A stretch of 64,000 nt of DNA from Candidatus Anammoxibacter sp. GTDB lineage: Bacteria; Planctomycetota; Brocadiia; Brocadiales; Anammoxibacteraceae. The position numbers were made by a program, and so were the translations under genes. Below the pieces are notes generated by a model that did not search any database, was not told where the DNA came from, and was given only the letters and a program-made list of their open reading frames with translations. The stretch lies in assembly GCA_021777105.1 (NCBI GenBank), contig JAIQZQ010000011.1, positions 1-64,000 of the forward strand. The letters run 5' to 3'. Positions within the stretch are counted from its first letter, which is position 1, and each line of letters opens with the position of its first letter. Shown here piece by piece: positions 37,856-46,529 of the stretch.

Positions 37856-39123
37856 ATTTCCTGATTTGCTATTAGGTCGTCAATTGTTCCCCGTTTACGG
37901 GCGATAAACGACTTGCCGTTTTCAACAACAATCTCCGCCGGCAAAGGGTAGCTTAAAAAATAGAGCATGCTTGCTGAAAATCCATACGCGCCGGAGTTGA
38001 ATATGCCCACAATATCTCCGGGCTCAATTGTGGGGGCGACAACCTCTTTGGAGAACATATCCATTGATGTGCATAACGGGCCGCCAATTGTTATATCTCT
38101 ATCATTTGGATAATTTAGTTTATTTACTATAAATGTTGGATACTTTTTATTCATTGTAATCGGCAACATCGAATGGTTTATGCCGCCGTCTATAATTGCA
38201 AACTTCTTGCCTCTTGATTCCTTAACATCAACAATTTTTGAAAGATATACGCCTGATTCGGATGTTAAGAATCTGCCCGGCTCCAGAATGAACTGTGTAT
38301 GAGCCAGGTCAACATTTCTTGACGCCTTTTTTATTATTTCATCAAGCCCTTTGCCTACCTTTTCAATATCCACATCAGGCGACTCTTCATCGTAAGGCAC
38401 GCCTAATCCTCCGCCAAGGTTAATACATTTTAAAGGAAAATTGTATTTGTTTGAAAAACCGGCGGCCATATTTATTGTGTTTTCAATATTGTTTAAAATC
38501 TCAGTATGGTCGGGTATCTGCGAACCGATATAGATGTGTATGCCGAGCAATTCAATAAAATCAAGACCTTTGGCCAGTTTTAATATCTCTTCAGCGCATT
38601 CCTCGTCAACTCCAAATTTTTGAGGCCCGCCGCCCATTTGAACTTTGGCTTTTTTTACGGCACGCATGGGATTAATCCTAATGCAAACATGGGCTTTGGT
38701 TGCCTTTTTTTTGGCTATTTTGTTGAGTCGTTTTAACTCATTAATTGATTCGACATTAATAATCGACACGCCTGCGTTCATGGCGTATTCCAGGTCTTCA
38801 TCCTTCTTGCCCGGGCCGGCGAATATAATGCGCTCAGGATTAAATCCGGATTTCAATGCGATAAACAGCTCGCCGGCAGACGCTATTTCCGCGCCGGCTC
38901 CAAGCGATTTTAAGCATGAGCATACACTCAGATTCGGGTTTGCTTTAACAGCGTAGAAAATGGATACTTTTTCGGAAAGATTGTTTTTAAGCAGAAGATA
39001 TTGTTTTTTAATTATATCAATATCATAAACAAAAAGCGGGGTTCCGTATTGTTTAACAAGATCGTGAACGTCAATATCGCCTATTTTAAGAGAAGTTTCG
39101 TTAATATTAAAATATTTAAGCAC
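37846..39123 (-). CDS. Type III PLP-dependent decarboxylase, BtrK/LysA-like
   Basis: 425 residues. PLP lysine Lys60 in FYAVKANPN, HIYIGSQIPDH, glycine loop LGGGLGVPYD and FILEPGRFLT are family marks. The active-site cysteine motif is GGPLCTSMDMF, unlike the C-E-S-x-D of diaminopimelate decarboxylases and like enzymes that decarboxylate carrier-bound or other amino acids (BtrK type). It is therefore not safe to call this LysA. GTG start with AGGGG upstream. Overlaps panC by ten bases and follows the ATP-grasp gene by 18. Substrate unknown; aspartate, glutamate or diaminopimelate are candidates. Confidence 0.8.
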   Translation of the reverse strand: MLKYFNINETSLKIGDIDVHDLVKQYGTPLFVYDIDIIKKQYLLLKNNLSEKVSIFYAVKANPNLSVCSCLKSLGAGAEIASAGELFIALKSGFNPERIIFAGPGKKDEDLEYAMNAGVSIINVESINELKRLNKIAKKKATKAHVCIRINPMRAVKKAKVQMGGGPQKFGVDEECAEEILKLAKGLDFIELLGIHIYIGSQIPDHTEILNNIENTINMAAGFSNKYNFPLKCINLGGGLGVPYDEESPDVDIEKVGKGLDEIIKKASRNVDLAHTQFILEPGRFLTSESGVYLSKIVDVKESRGKKFAIIDGGINHSMLPITMNKKYPTFIVNKLNYPNDRDITIGGPLCTSMDMFSKEVVAPTIEPGDIVGIFNSGAYGFSASMLYFLSYPLPAEIVVENGKSFIARKRGTIDDLIANQEIWK

Positions 39124-39141
39124 AGGATGTTGACCCCTAAA

Positions 39142-40401
39142 CTAGTTTGCCAAAGGAAACAGGTTATGCAAAACGTCAAGGAGGCGGCGCACATCGTCAT
39201 CCGTATCCGCGACAACCAGTGCGTCAAACTTTCCCCATTCTAAACAGCCAACATTATAAGGCAATATGCCGCAACCTGATTTTTTGTTAAAAATATTTTC
39301 CTCTTTTATCAGATTTTTTAATTTCCTGAATGTAATGTTTCCGCCAACCTGCAGACTTATTATTATTCTGAAACGTTTCTTATGATATGTTGTAGGCAAC
39401 ATTTTTTGAATTGCTTTTATTGCAAACGACGATGTGTTTGCCCGCGCGTTTATCTCAAGAGGAAACAGGCCCCCGTCAGTGGTTTCAATAAAATCCATGC
39501 CAATCAACCCCCTATACCCCAGGAGTTGAAGTTTGCGGGATATTTTACCGGAATATTCCTGAATCTTCTCTATCTTCCCTGACCTGGACGGATACGAGTT
39601 GCCATGATGATTAAGGCCATTATCAAGTTCCTGATCGGTAATCGCCACTTCGTTTATACGGTCGGCAAATATCTCGACCTGTATATTTGGAGAGGTTTTC
39701 AGTTCATACATCTTTTCAACAAGATAGGCGTTGTTGTCTTTTCTTCGCAAGGCCTGGTTGCGAAATTTGTTAAAATCGCCGTTGTTCCTGATAGCCCACA
39801 CCGCCGACCCGCCGCAACTCAAATCGCCTTTTACAACAATTTCTTTGTGTCTTTCCATGGCATCGCCGGCAACTTTTACAACGTTATTATTGTCGGCTAT
39901 TGCGCACTGTGTGGCCGGTATGCCTAGTTCTCTAAGCATTTCGCGAAAGTATATTTTGCTGTTGGTTTTCTTTGTTATCCCGGGGTCCGACCCTGATATT
40001 GTTCCGTTTATCTTTGCGGCAATTTCCCACTCAATTTCCGTGCTGATATATGGCTGCAGGATAACCCTGCCGTTTTCGCTGTTTAATCCTTTAAGGGTGT
40101 CAATCAACTTGTTGTCGCGTATTACTTTGCTTGATAAAGGGCCTTCGCTATTTTGAGGGACTAATATATTTGCGGAGCCCATGCCCATTTGCAATAAGAA
40201 GTTCAGGTAATCCCGTTCAGGATAGCTATTAAGAATAATGTAGTCGTCAGAGCCGGCCATTAGCAATGCCCTTTGTGAATACTCGTCAAGTTGCAGTTTA
40301 AACAGGTCGACATATTGAACCTGATCTGCAAAACTCTCTTCTATATTGTCCAGAGAGATGGTGTGCATAAACACATTTATATTTTTGGGGCCGTTTTGCA
40401 T
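39142..40401 (-). CDS. ATP-grasp carboxylate-amine ligase
   Basis: 419 residues. The C-terminal two-thirds is an ATP-grasp fold: TNSKIYFREMLRELGIPATQ, KEIVVKGDLSCGGSAVW (phosphate loop and lysine), AYLVEKMYE, GLIGMDFIETTDGGLFPLEI and NARANTSS with the metal-binding E-x-N. The N-terminal part is a short alpha/beta domain. It resembles the BtrJ/PGM1 sort of ligases that join amino acids to carriers or peptides. It starts two bases after the stop of the upstream P1 hydrolase gene. Pairing an ATP-grasp ligase with a BtrK-like decarboxylase recalls butirosin side-chain synthesis, but no carrier-protein gene is seen. Confidence 0.85.
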   Translation of the reverse strand: MQNGPKNINVFMHTISLDNIEESFADQVQYVDLFKLQLDEYSQRALLMAGSDDYIILNSYPERDYLNFLLQMGMGSANILVPQNSEGPLSSKVIRDNKLIDTLKGLNSENGRVILQPYISTEIEWEIAAKINGTISGSDPGITKKTNSKIYFREMLRELGIPATQCAIADNNNVVKVAGDAMERHKEIVVKGDLSCGGSAVWAIRNNGDFNKFRNQALRRKDNNAYLVEKMYELKTSPNIQVEIFADRINEVAITDQELDNGLNHHGNSYPSRSGKIEKIQEYSGKISRKLQLLGYRGLIGMDFIETTDGGLFPLEINARANTSSFAIKAIQKMLPTTYHKKRFRIIISLQVGGNITFRKLKNLIKEENIFNKKSGCGILPYNVGCLEWGKFDALVVADTDDDVRRLLDVLHNLFPLAN

Positions 40402-40403
40402 TT

Positions 40404-41393
40404 TTATTTGATATCCTGCTTGCGCATATCAGACCAGCTTAAAGTATTGCCATAGCTTTTGGCTGACTTTACAGCGTTTATTATAGCTTTTTTAACCATT
40501 TCCGCCGCTATAATTCCTGCAAAATTGAGATCAGCTTTAACATGTCCATTTGAAAATGCAAAAATAGTGTCGCCGTCAAACATTGTATGTGCCGGGGACA
40601 CAACCTGGGTCAAGCCTGTTTGAGCAATTTGAGCTATTTTGGTCATTCCCGCCTTGTCAAAGTCGGCGTTGGTCCCAACAACGCCGATTGTTGTATTTTC
40701 GCAATTAAAAGGGTGTATGGTATTGCCGGCCATTAAATATTTAATGGTGTCAACAAATCTGCCGTCGTTCGACCTGGCTCCGGCAATAATGTTGTTATTC
40801 TCACAATCGTGGACATCGCCAAAAGAGTTGACGGCAATTAACGCGCCTATTACAAGGCCGTTGTTAAATTTAATGGACGCCGCGCCTAAGCCGCCTCGCA
40901 TAGCGTTTTGAGCCCCGCAAACTTTGCCGATAGTCGCGCCTGTGCCAACCCCGATATTGCCGGTGTGATTATCGTCGCCGTTATACGCGTTTACGCACGC
41001 TTGATATCCGTCGTCAGAGCCCGGCGATGCGTTTGGGTCGCCTAAATGAAAATCAAATATCACTGCTCCGGGCACAATCGGCACCTTTTTAATCTTCGTG
41101 TCAAATCCATGCCCTTTTTCAGCCAGAAACCGCATAACGCCGTCAGCGGACGCTAAACCAAACGCGCTGCCTCCGGTTAACAATATGGCGTTTACCTTTT
41201 TAACAAGGCCCAATGGATTAAGGGCGGATATTTCTCGTGTGCCCGGGGCGCCGCCTCTAACATCAACTCCGCAAACGGCGCCGTGCTCGCAAATTATTAC
41301 AGTGCATCCGGTTAGAGCCTGGTTATCTGTGAAATGTCCTATTCTTATTCCGGCTATATCAATAAAAGGGTTTGCCACAAAACGTTTTCCCAT
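40404..41393 (-). CDS. P1-family (DmpA/NylC-type) N-terminal-nucleophile hydrolase
   Basis: 329 residues of the self-cleaving P1/S58 family, which includes beta-peptidyl aminopeptidases and nylon-oligomer hydrolases. Conserved marks: ICEHGAVCGVDVRGGAPGT, LLTGGSAFGLASADGV, GNIGVGTGATIGK, IGALIAVNSFGDV. The predicted self-cleavage point is before Thr270 in SPAHTMFDGDTIFAF, giving alpha and beta chains. No signal peptide. First gene of the four-gene operon. Members that release N-terminal beta-alanine would fit the panC-like gene, but other substrates are possible. Confidence 0.88.
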   Translation of the reverse strand: MGKRFVANPFIDIAGIRIGHFTDNQALTGCTVIICEHGAVCGVDVRGGAPGTREISALNPLGLVKKVNAILLTGGSAFGLASADGVMRFLAEKGHGFDTKIKKVPIVPGAVIFDFHLGDPNASPGSDDGYQACVNAYNGDDNHTGNIGVGTGATIGKVCGAQNAMRGGLGAASIKFNNGLVIGALIAVNSFGDVHDCENNNIIAGARSNDGRFVDTIKYLMAGNTIHPFNCENTTIGVVGTNADFDKAGMTKIAQIAQTGLTQVVSPAHTMFDGDTIFAFSNGHVKADLNFAGIIAAEMVKKAIINAVKSAKSYGNTLSWSDMRKQDIK

Positions 41394-41520
41394 GCGGATG
41401 AAATGATGAAAATACAGGTTTAAAACAGAGATGAAATACTAGAACAATAGTTGATAAAATTCAAGCATTTTCAGGAAATGATTTATTGTAAGCGCAAACT
41501 GGTTTTAAGAACCATATTAA

Positions 41521-41582
41521 TAGTGGCACAGGCATCCTTGCTTGTGTTTTAATTGATCACAGGCAGGATGCCTGTGCCACTA
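41521..41582. repeat. 62-bp nested hairpin repeat, copy 2
   Basis: Outer arms TAGTGGCACAGGCATCC and GGATGCCTGTGCCACTA are perfectly complementary over 17 bases. An inner TGCTTGTG/ATCACAGGCA pairing is nested. It equals the copy at 31223 in length and layout. Bases 41394-41520 hold nothing else of note. Confidence 0.85.
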
Positions 41583-41585
41583 GCT

Positions 41586-41608
41586 GGATCAATCTTGTAG
41601 ATTGATCC
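41586..41608. repeat. TCTTGTAGA-core hairpin, copy 1
   Basis: Arms GGATCAA and TTGATCC flank the core TCTTGTAGA. The pairing is perfect over 10 bases including the core TCT/AGA. Confidence 0.8.
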
Positions 41609-41674
41609 GAAACGTTTAAAAAACCACATGCGCTTTTTGGGAGTTTTATGGTTTATGCGATGAAAAAAACATCT

Positions 41675-41697
41675 GGAGCAGTCTACAAGACTGCTCC
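41675..41697. repeat. TCTTGTAGA-core hairpin, copy 2 (inverted)
   Basis: Arms GGAGCAG and CTGCTCC flank TCTACAAGA, the inverse of the core at 41586. Pairing is perfect over 10 bases. The arms differ from copy 1 but remain complementary. Confidence 0.8.
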
Positions 41698-41724
41698 TGC
41701 AAAATTGTTTTTAAAATGAATCAT

Positions 41725-41747
41725 AAAAAGGGAGACTAAAGTCTCCC
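41725..41747 (-). terminator. Rho-independent terminator of smc
   Basis: Read on the minus strand, GGGAGACT, TT, AGTCTCCC is followed by TTTTTATG. It lies 41 bases after the smc stop codon. Confidence 0.75.
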
Positions 41748-41787
41748 CTACCCGCCAAAGAACAGTTACAGCTTTCTACGCGCGCTT

Positions 41788-44700
41788 TTACTCTTCAAAT
41801 TTGTCGAATTTGACGGATACTTTTTTCGACACGCCGGGCTCTTCCATTGTGACGCCGTAAATTGCGCTTGCGGCGGTCATTGTCTTTTTGTTATGTGTGA
41901 CTATTACAAATTGAGACTCCTGGGCAAACTCGGCGAGCACTGATGTGAATCTGCCGACATTGCTTTCATCAAGGGCGGCGTCAATCTCGTCCATTAAGCA
42001 GAACGGGGTAGGCTTTGCCTTTAATATTGAAAACAACAGGGCTACTGTTATCATGACTTTTTCGCCGCCGGAAAACAGTGATATAGATTTAAACTCTTTA
42101 TTCGGCGGTTGAACAACAATCTCAATGCCGGCGTCAAGCACATCAACGCCCTCTTCAATGACAATATCGGACTTGCCGCCTCCGAACAGTTTACGGAAAT
42201 AAACCTTAAAATTCTCTCTTATATCATTAAATGTTTTTTCAAAAAGATCTTTGCAGGTTTCGTTTAATTTCTCAATAATTTCGTTTAAAGATTTTTCCGC
42301 TTTTTCAAGATCGTCGTGTTGAGTCGTCAGAAAGTCGCTTCGTAGTTCAAGCTCTTCCTGCTCTTGAATTGCGTCAAGGTTAACGCTTCCAACGCGGTCT
42401 ATTTTGCGTTTAAGGTCGTCTATCTCAACTTTAACCGCGTCCCAATCAAGCTCCTCGTCGGCATCGTCAAAATCTTCCTCGGCTTCTTCGTTAAAACCAT
42501 TTTCGTTGTTTTGCAGCTCAGCAGGTTGCGAATCGCGCTCATCGTCAATTTCCGGCTCAACCGGGCCCTCATTGCCGGCATCGCCAATATTCTCAGATGT
42601 ATTGCATGTTTCGCCAATATTCTCAGTTGTATTGCCGGCTTCAATCAGGCAGGTTTCGCCCGGGCTTTCAGTCCCGGCATTTAGAACGGATTTAACAGAG
42701 CGCCTTGCTTCAACCAGTTCGGAAAGACGTTCGCCATACTCCTCATATATACGTTCCTCCAGGTCTTCCGCTTTTACATTATATTCGTTCTCTTTTAAAC
42801 GCAACTCATGGCTACGGGTTTCAAGGCTTTTGTGTTTGATTTTTTGCTCTTCTACATTGGCCTTTACATTGGATAAATTCCCCCAGACATCCTCTCTGTC
42901 GTGTCCCAATGTGGTTAGCAGCTCCGCGGTTTCGCTCTTTCTTGAATGAATGGTTTCAAGGCTTATTTCGAACTCCTCTATCTCTTTTGTTGTGTTTTCC
43001 TTTTTCACGCCGCACTCTTCCATGCTTTTGTGGATAGAATCCAGCCGGCTTTTATACTCGCTGTCGTTAGACTCTAATTGTTGAACAGATTGCAGGAGCG
43101 TCTCCTTCTTCTCTATTTTCTGAGCGATGGTTACTTTAAGCGATGTTATTTCATCATGAAGAGAGGCTTTAGCCGACTCCTTCTCTTCAAGCTGCGTCGT
43201 AACCTGATTGACTTTAAGCTCCAGCTCGCCGTGCCTTTCGTTGAGGTTGGCAAGCTGGTCTCTAAGCTCCTGATTTCTATCTTCAATATTTTTAATGTTT
43301 TGCGTGATATCGTCGTGTTCGCTGGTTATGACATTTTTCTCATCGTCAAGGCCGGCTCTTTTTTGCTCCTCTTGTTTCTGATCGTTTTCGTTATTGATCA
43401 GGGCGATATTTGATCTTTCGACTTCGCTTGAAAGCGCGTCAAGTTGCAGCTCTTTCTCATTTAATATTTCTGTCTTTTGCTCTTTGTCATCACGTAATGT
43501 AATCACATTCTCGTCAATCTGCGCTATTTCAACGCGTAAGCTATCTATTTCGCTTTTGCGGGAAATCAAACCCTGTTTTTCAAGGACAACACCGCCTTTA
43601 ATAATGCCCGGCCGTTCAATTAAAGAGCCGTCAAGCGACACAACGCGGACAATATCTCCATATTTTTCATTTATACAGTTGTTGTCGCCGCCGGCGGCAA
43701 AGATTGCGTCAGCCAACAATGAGGCTTTCTCAAAATCGCGCGCAATCAATGTTTTGCTCAAAAGGTGATTAACCAGAGTTTTATATTCCCCGGCATATGC
43801 TACAAGTTCCGACGCCTTTCCGATAATGCCGTTGTCAACCTCGGGCTGTTGGTTATAATCGGTTGATTGCGCGTCGACGCTTTGTGTATGCGAACCTGCA
43901 TATGAGCAATCTTCTATAGGCGTTGAACCAACGCCGGTTGATAGATAGGCGGCGGCTTGCCTCTGCGACCCCGCGTATGAACAACTTTCTATGGGAACGG
44001 AACCAACACCGGTTGATAGATAACCTTCGGCCGGCCTCTGAGAACCTGCATACGAGCAATCTTCTATGGGCGTTGAGCCGACTTCGTTTGACACAATGCA
44101 ATTGCCGGGCTCAAGTTGGTTTATTTTATCAAGAAGCAAAAATGTGGCATAGCCGGCATTTTTCTCCTTTAAAAAGTTTATGGCTTTAGAGCTTTCATTA
44201 TAACTGTCAATAACAACTCCCTGCACATACTCTCCCAACGCTGTCTCTATTGCGCGTGCGTACTCCAGGTCAACTTTCACAATATCCGCAACCATGCCTC
44301 GCACGCCGGAGATAGAGCCTGCATCTCCGTCTGATTCGTTCAAAACTGTCTTTGCCCCAGCGTTTACACCCTCTGACCTTGTTTCATAATCTTCCAAAAC
44401 GTCAAGGCGAGACTGTTTTCCGTTGCGGTCTTTCTCCAGATCTGAGATTTCGTTTTCAAAATCGCTAATTTCATTGTTAAGGACGGATATAGCTTCCTTT
44501 AAATCATCGCGTCTGTTTTCAAGGTCTCTATTTTCGCCAACCAGGCCGGCGTGTTTGTCCTTTAGCTCTTGTATATTTATGTCAGCTATGCTTATTTGAT
44601 CAGTCAGTTCGTTTTGCCTGTTTTCTATTTTACTTTTCCTGGCTCTTATTGTCTCGCAAAGCGTAGTCTGGTTTCCTATCTCGTTCTGAGTCTTGGACTG

Positions 44701-45882
44701 GTTGTGGAAAATGTCCATTATGCCGGATTTGTTCTCTTCAAGATCTTGCGCAAGCATATCAAGCTCAAGTTTCATCTGGTCAAATTCCGTCGTCCTTGTT
44801 TGTAATTGTTCATTATCCGCGCCTGTTTCTCTGCCGACTTCCTCCAATTCCCTTTTAGCGTCAATCAGGCTTGATTCAATTAGGGCAAGTTTTTCGTTTA
44901 TGTTTTTAATATCATCGTTATAGGTTAATTCGCGCGATTCAATGTCGTTAAGTTTCTCTTTATTAAAATTAATCTTGTCCTGAACATTAGTAACTTGCGC
45001 GTCAAGGCTTATCACTTCGGAGTTGGCTTCAGATATTTTATTGTCAATATCGTTTAACTGGCTTTCAAAATCTATTGCTTCAACTTCCATTGAATCAATG
45101 GTGGAGATAACCGTTCCACAATCGTTTGCAATCTGATTAAGCTCTTCAAGCGCATCCTCCTTCATACCCCTTAATTCTTTGAAGTTTTTCAAAGAGAATT
45201 TAATTTTCAACTCTTTGTATCTTGCGCAATACTCCTCGTAGTTTCGCGCTTTTGTCGCCTGTATCTTTATAGATCGCAGCCTGCTTTCAACCTCCCTGAT
45301 TATATCGCAGAGCCTTAAGAGGTTTTGTTGAGTCTTGTCGAGTTTGCCGAGAGCCTCTCTCTTTTTTGCTTTATATTTGCTTATGCCCGCGGCCTCTTCA
45401 AACACAACCCTTCGTTCCTGCGCGTTTGCCTGCAACAGGGCCTCTACCTTGCCTTGCTCAATGATTGAGTAGCTGTTTACTCCGACTCCGGTGCCAAGAA
45501 AAAGCTCTCTTATATCCTTTAACCTGCAAAGATTTTTGTTTATTAAATATTCCGATTCGCCTGAAGCGTACAACCTTCTGGTAATGGTTATAGTTTTATA
45601 TTCGATAGGCAAAATGCCTTCTTCATTGGAAATAGTGAGCGAAGCTTCCGCGTAACTCACAGCAGGCCGCGTAGAGCTGCCGCTGAAAATGACATCGGAC
45701 ATATCCTTGCCTCTTAGAGATTTAGCGCTCTGCTCCCCCAAAAGCCATTTTATTGCGTCCATCACATTGCTCTTCCCGCATCCGTTTGGTCCAACTATCG
45801 CTGTTATGCCGGGTTCAAACTCAAATTCCTGCTTGTCGGCAAACGATTTAAATCCATGCACTTCTAGTTTTTCTAATCTCAT
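41788..45882 (-). CDS. smc: SMC chromosome-segregation ATPase with two repeat-built insertions
   Basis: About 1364 residues, longer than the usual 1170-1200. The N-terminal head reads LEVHGFKSFADK and Walker A IVGPNGCGKSNVMDAIKWLL. Two long coiled coils flank the hinge (SGVRGMVADIVKVDLEYARA). The C-terminal head has the signature SLFSGGEKVMI and Walker B PFCLMDEIDAALDE. Insertion 1 (about residues 594-686) interrupts the hinge between ATFLLLDKI and GIIGKASELV. Insertion 2 (about 1067-1144) is acidic and interrupts the second coil. The start is the ATG at 45882 (MRLEKLEVHG). No scpA or scpB lies nearby. Confidence 0.95.
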   Translation of the reverse strand: MRLEKLEVHGFKSFADKQEFEFEPGITAIVGPNGCGKSNVMDAIKWLLGEQSAKSLRGKDMSDVIFSGSSTRPAVSYAEASLTISNEEGILPIEYKTITITRRLYASGESEYLINKNLCRLKDIRELFLGTGVGVNSYSIIEQGKVEALLQANAQERRVVFEEAAGISKYKAKKREALGKLDKTQQNLLRLCDIIREVESRLRSIKIQATKARNYEEYCARYKELKIKFSLKNFKELRGMKEDALEELNQIANDCGTVISTIDSMEVEAIDFESQLNDIDNKISEANSEVISLDAQVTNVQDKINFNKEKLNDIESRELTYNDDIKNINEKLALIESSLIDAKRELEEVGRETGADNEQLQTRTTEFDQMKLELDMLAQDLEENKSGIMDIFHNQSKTQNEIGNQTTLCETIRARKSKIENRQNELTDQISIADINIQELKDKHAGLVGENRDLENRRDDLKEAISVLNNEISDFENEISDLEKDRNGKQSRLDVLEDYETRSEGVNAGAKTVLNESDGDAGSISGVRGMVADIVKVDLEYARAIETALGEYVQGVVIDSYNESSKAINFLKEKNAGYATFLLLDKINQLEPGNCIVSNEVGSTPIEDCSYAGSQRPAEGYLSTGVGSVPIESCSYAGSQRQAAAYLSTGVGSTPIEDCSYAGSHTQSVDAQSTDYNQQPEVDNGIIGKASELVAYAGEYKTLVNHLLSKTLIARDFEKASLLADAIFAAGGDNNCINEKYGDIVRVVSLDGSLIERPGIIKGGVVLEKQGLISRKSEIDSLRVEIAQIDENVITLRDDKEQKTEILNEKELQLDALSSEVERSNIALINNENDQKQEEQKRAGLDDEKNVITSEHDDITQNIKNIEDRNQELRDQLANLNERHGELELKVNQVTTQLEEKESAKASLHDEITSLKVTIAQKIEKKETLLQSVQQLESNDSEYKSRLDSIHKSMEECGVKKENTTKEIEEFEISLETIHSRKSETAELLTTLGHDREDVWGNLSNVKANVEEQKIKHKSLETRSHELRLKENEYNVKAEDLEERIYEEYGERLSELVEARRSVKSVLNAGTESPGETCLIEAGNTTENIGETCNTSENIGDAGNEGPVEPEIDDERDSQPAELQNNENGFNEEAEEDFDDADEELDWDAVKVEIDDLKRKIDRVGSVNLDAIQEQEELELRSDFLTTQHDDLEKAEKSLNEIIEKLNETCKDLFEKTFNDIRENFKVYFRKLFGGGKSDIVIEEGVDVLDAGIEIVVQPPNKEFKSISLFSGGEKVMITVALLFSILKAKPTPFCLMDEIDAALDESNVGRFTSVLAEFAQESQFVIVTHNKKTMTAASAIYGVTMEEPGVSKKVSVKFDKFEE
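42571..42640. repeat. 30-bp tandem repeat inside smc (2.3 copies)
   Basis: Units start at 42571, 42601 and 42631; each contains TCGCCAATATTCTCAG. In frame they encode ten-residue repeats NTTENIGETC and NTSENIGDAG. They build part of the acidic insertion in the second coiled coil. Confidence 0.9.
43891..44100. repeat. 75-bp tandem repeat inside smc hinge (about 2.7 copies)
   Basis: Units start at 43891, 43966 and 44041 with exact 75-base spacing. They encode 25-residue repeats built around VGSTPIEDCSYAGSQ and ending AYLSTG. Copies differ at several bases, so the expansion is not brand-new but still recognisable. Confidence 0.92.
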
Positions 45883-46061
45883 ATTTTTTTGCTCGATAAA
45901 TGTAAAGGAATGTAAATAAAAATGATAACGCAACACGCCGTTTCAGGTAATGGTTAAAAAATTTAGAAAGGCGCGGATCTATACTATTTTAATGAATTTA
46001 TTGACGCAGGAGGCATACAATCGTTGCCTCGCTGAAATTGCTATGTTTGAAAAGGAAAAGG

Positions 46062-46095
46062 AAAGAGCGCCTTTTAAACGCAAAAGGCGCTCTTT
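46062..46095 (-). terminator. Terminator of the histone-like gene
   Basis: AAAGAGCGCCTTTT (46062-46075) pairs perfectly with 46082-46095 around a six-base loop. On the minus strand a pyrimidine-rich CCTTTTCCTTTTC follows. On the plus strand TTTTTT follows too, so it could act in both directions. Confidence 0.7.
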
Positions 46096-46163
46096 TTGCC
46101 TTTTTTAAAAAACAAATTGGTCCCGTAAAAACTTTATCACATAAAGTTAAAATCAAAAGTGGT

Positions 46164-46529
46164 TTACTTCTTTTTTGCAGCAGTTTTTTTCTTTGTAACC
46201 GTAGCCTTTTTCTTAGCGGGCGCGGCCTTTTTGGTTGTAACGGCTTTTTTAACGGCAGTTTTTTTAGCGGCAGTTTTTGGTTTAGCCCTGGCCGTTGTTT
46301 TCTTAGCCGTAGTTGCCTTCTTGACGGCGGCCTTCTTAACCGTTGTTTTCTTAACAGTCGTCTTTTTAGCCGCGGTTGTCTTCTTGGCTGCGACTGCCTT
46401 TTTGGCAACAGTTGCAGTTTTGGCTACGGCTGTTTTTGCTTTAGTAGCTGTTTTCTTTTTTGCGGCGCCGCATTTTGAAGTGGCCTTCTTAGCGGTTCCA
46501 CATTTTGAAGAAGTTTTTCCTACTACCAT
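46164..46529 (-). CDS. Histone H1-like lysine/alanine-rich DNA-binding protein
   Basis: 121 residues, nearly all Lys, Ala, Thr and Val in KKTT/AAKK/VKKA-type repeats, like bacterial Hc1/AlgP-type and eukaryotic H1 tails. Two KCG motifs near the N-terminus (SSKCGTAKK and SKCGAAKK) are unusual and could bind metal or crosslink. A near-perfect Shine-Dalgarno (AAAGGAGGTGAT) precedes the ATG, suggesting strong expression. It likely condenses the nucleoid. It is followed by its own terminator and lies downstream of nrdG. Confidence 0.88.
   Translation of the reverse strand: MVVGKTSSKCGTAKKATSKCGAAKKKTATKAKTAVAKTATVAKKAVAAKKTTAAKKTTVKKTTVKKAAVKKATTAKKTTARAKPKTAAKKTAVKKAVTTKKAAPAKKKATVTKKKTAAKKK

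Noticed and set aside
43853-44189. Open frames on both strands across the smc hinge repeat
   Set aside because: They are by-products of the tandem repeat; the smc frame continues through with conserved hinge sequence on both sides.
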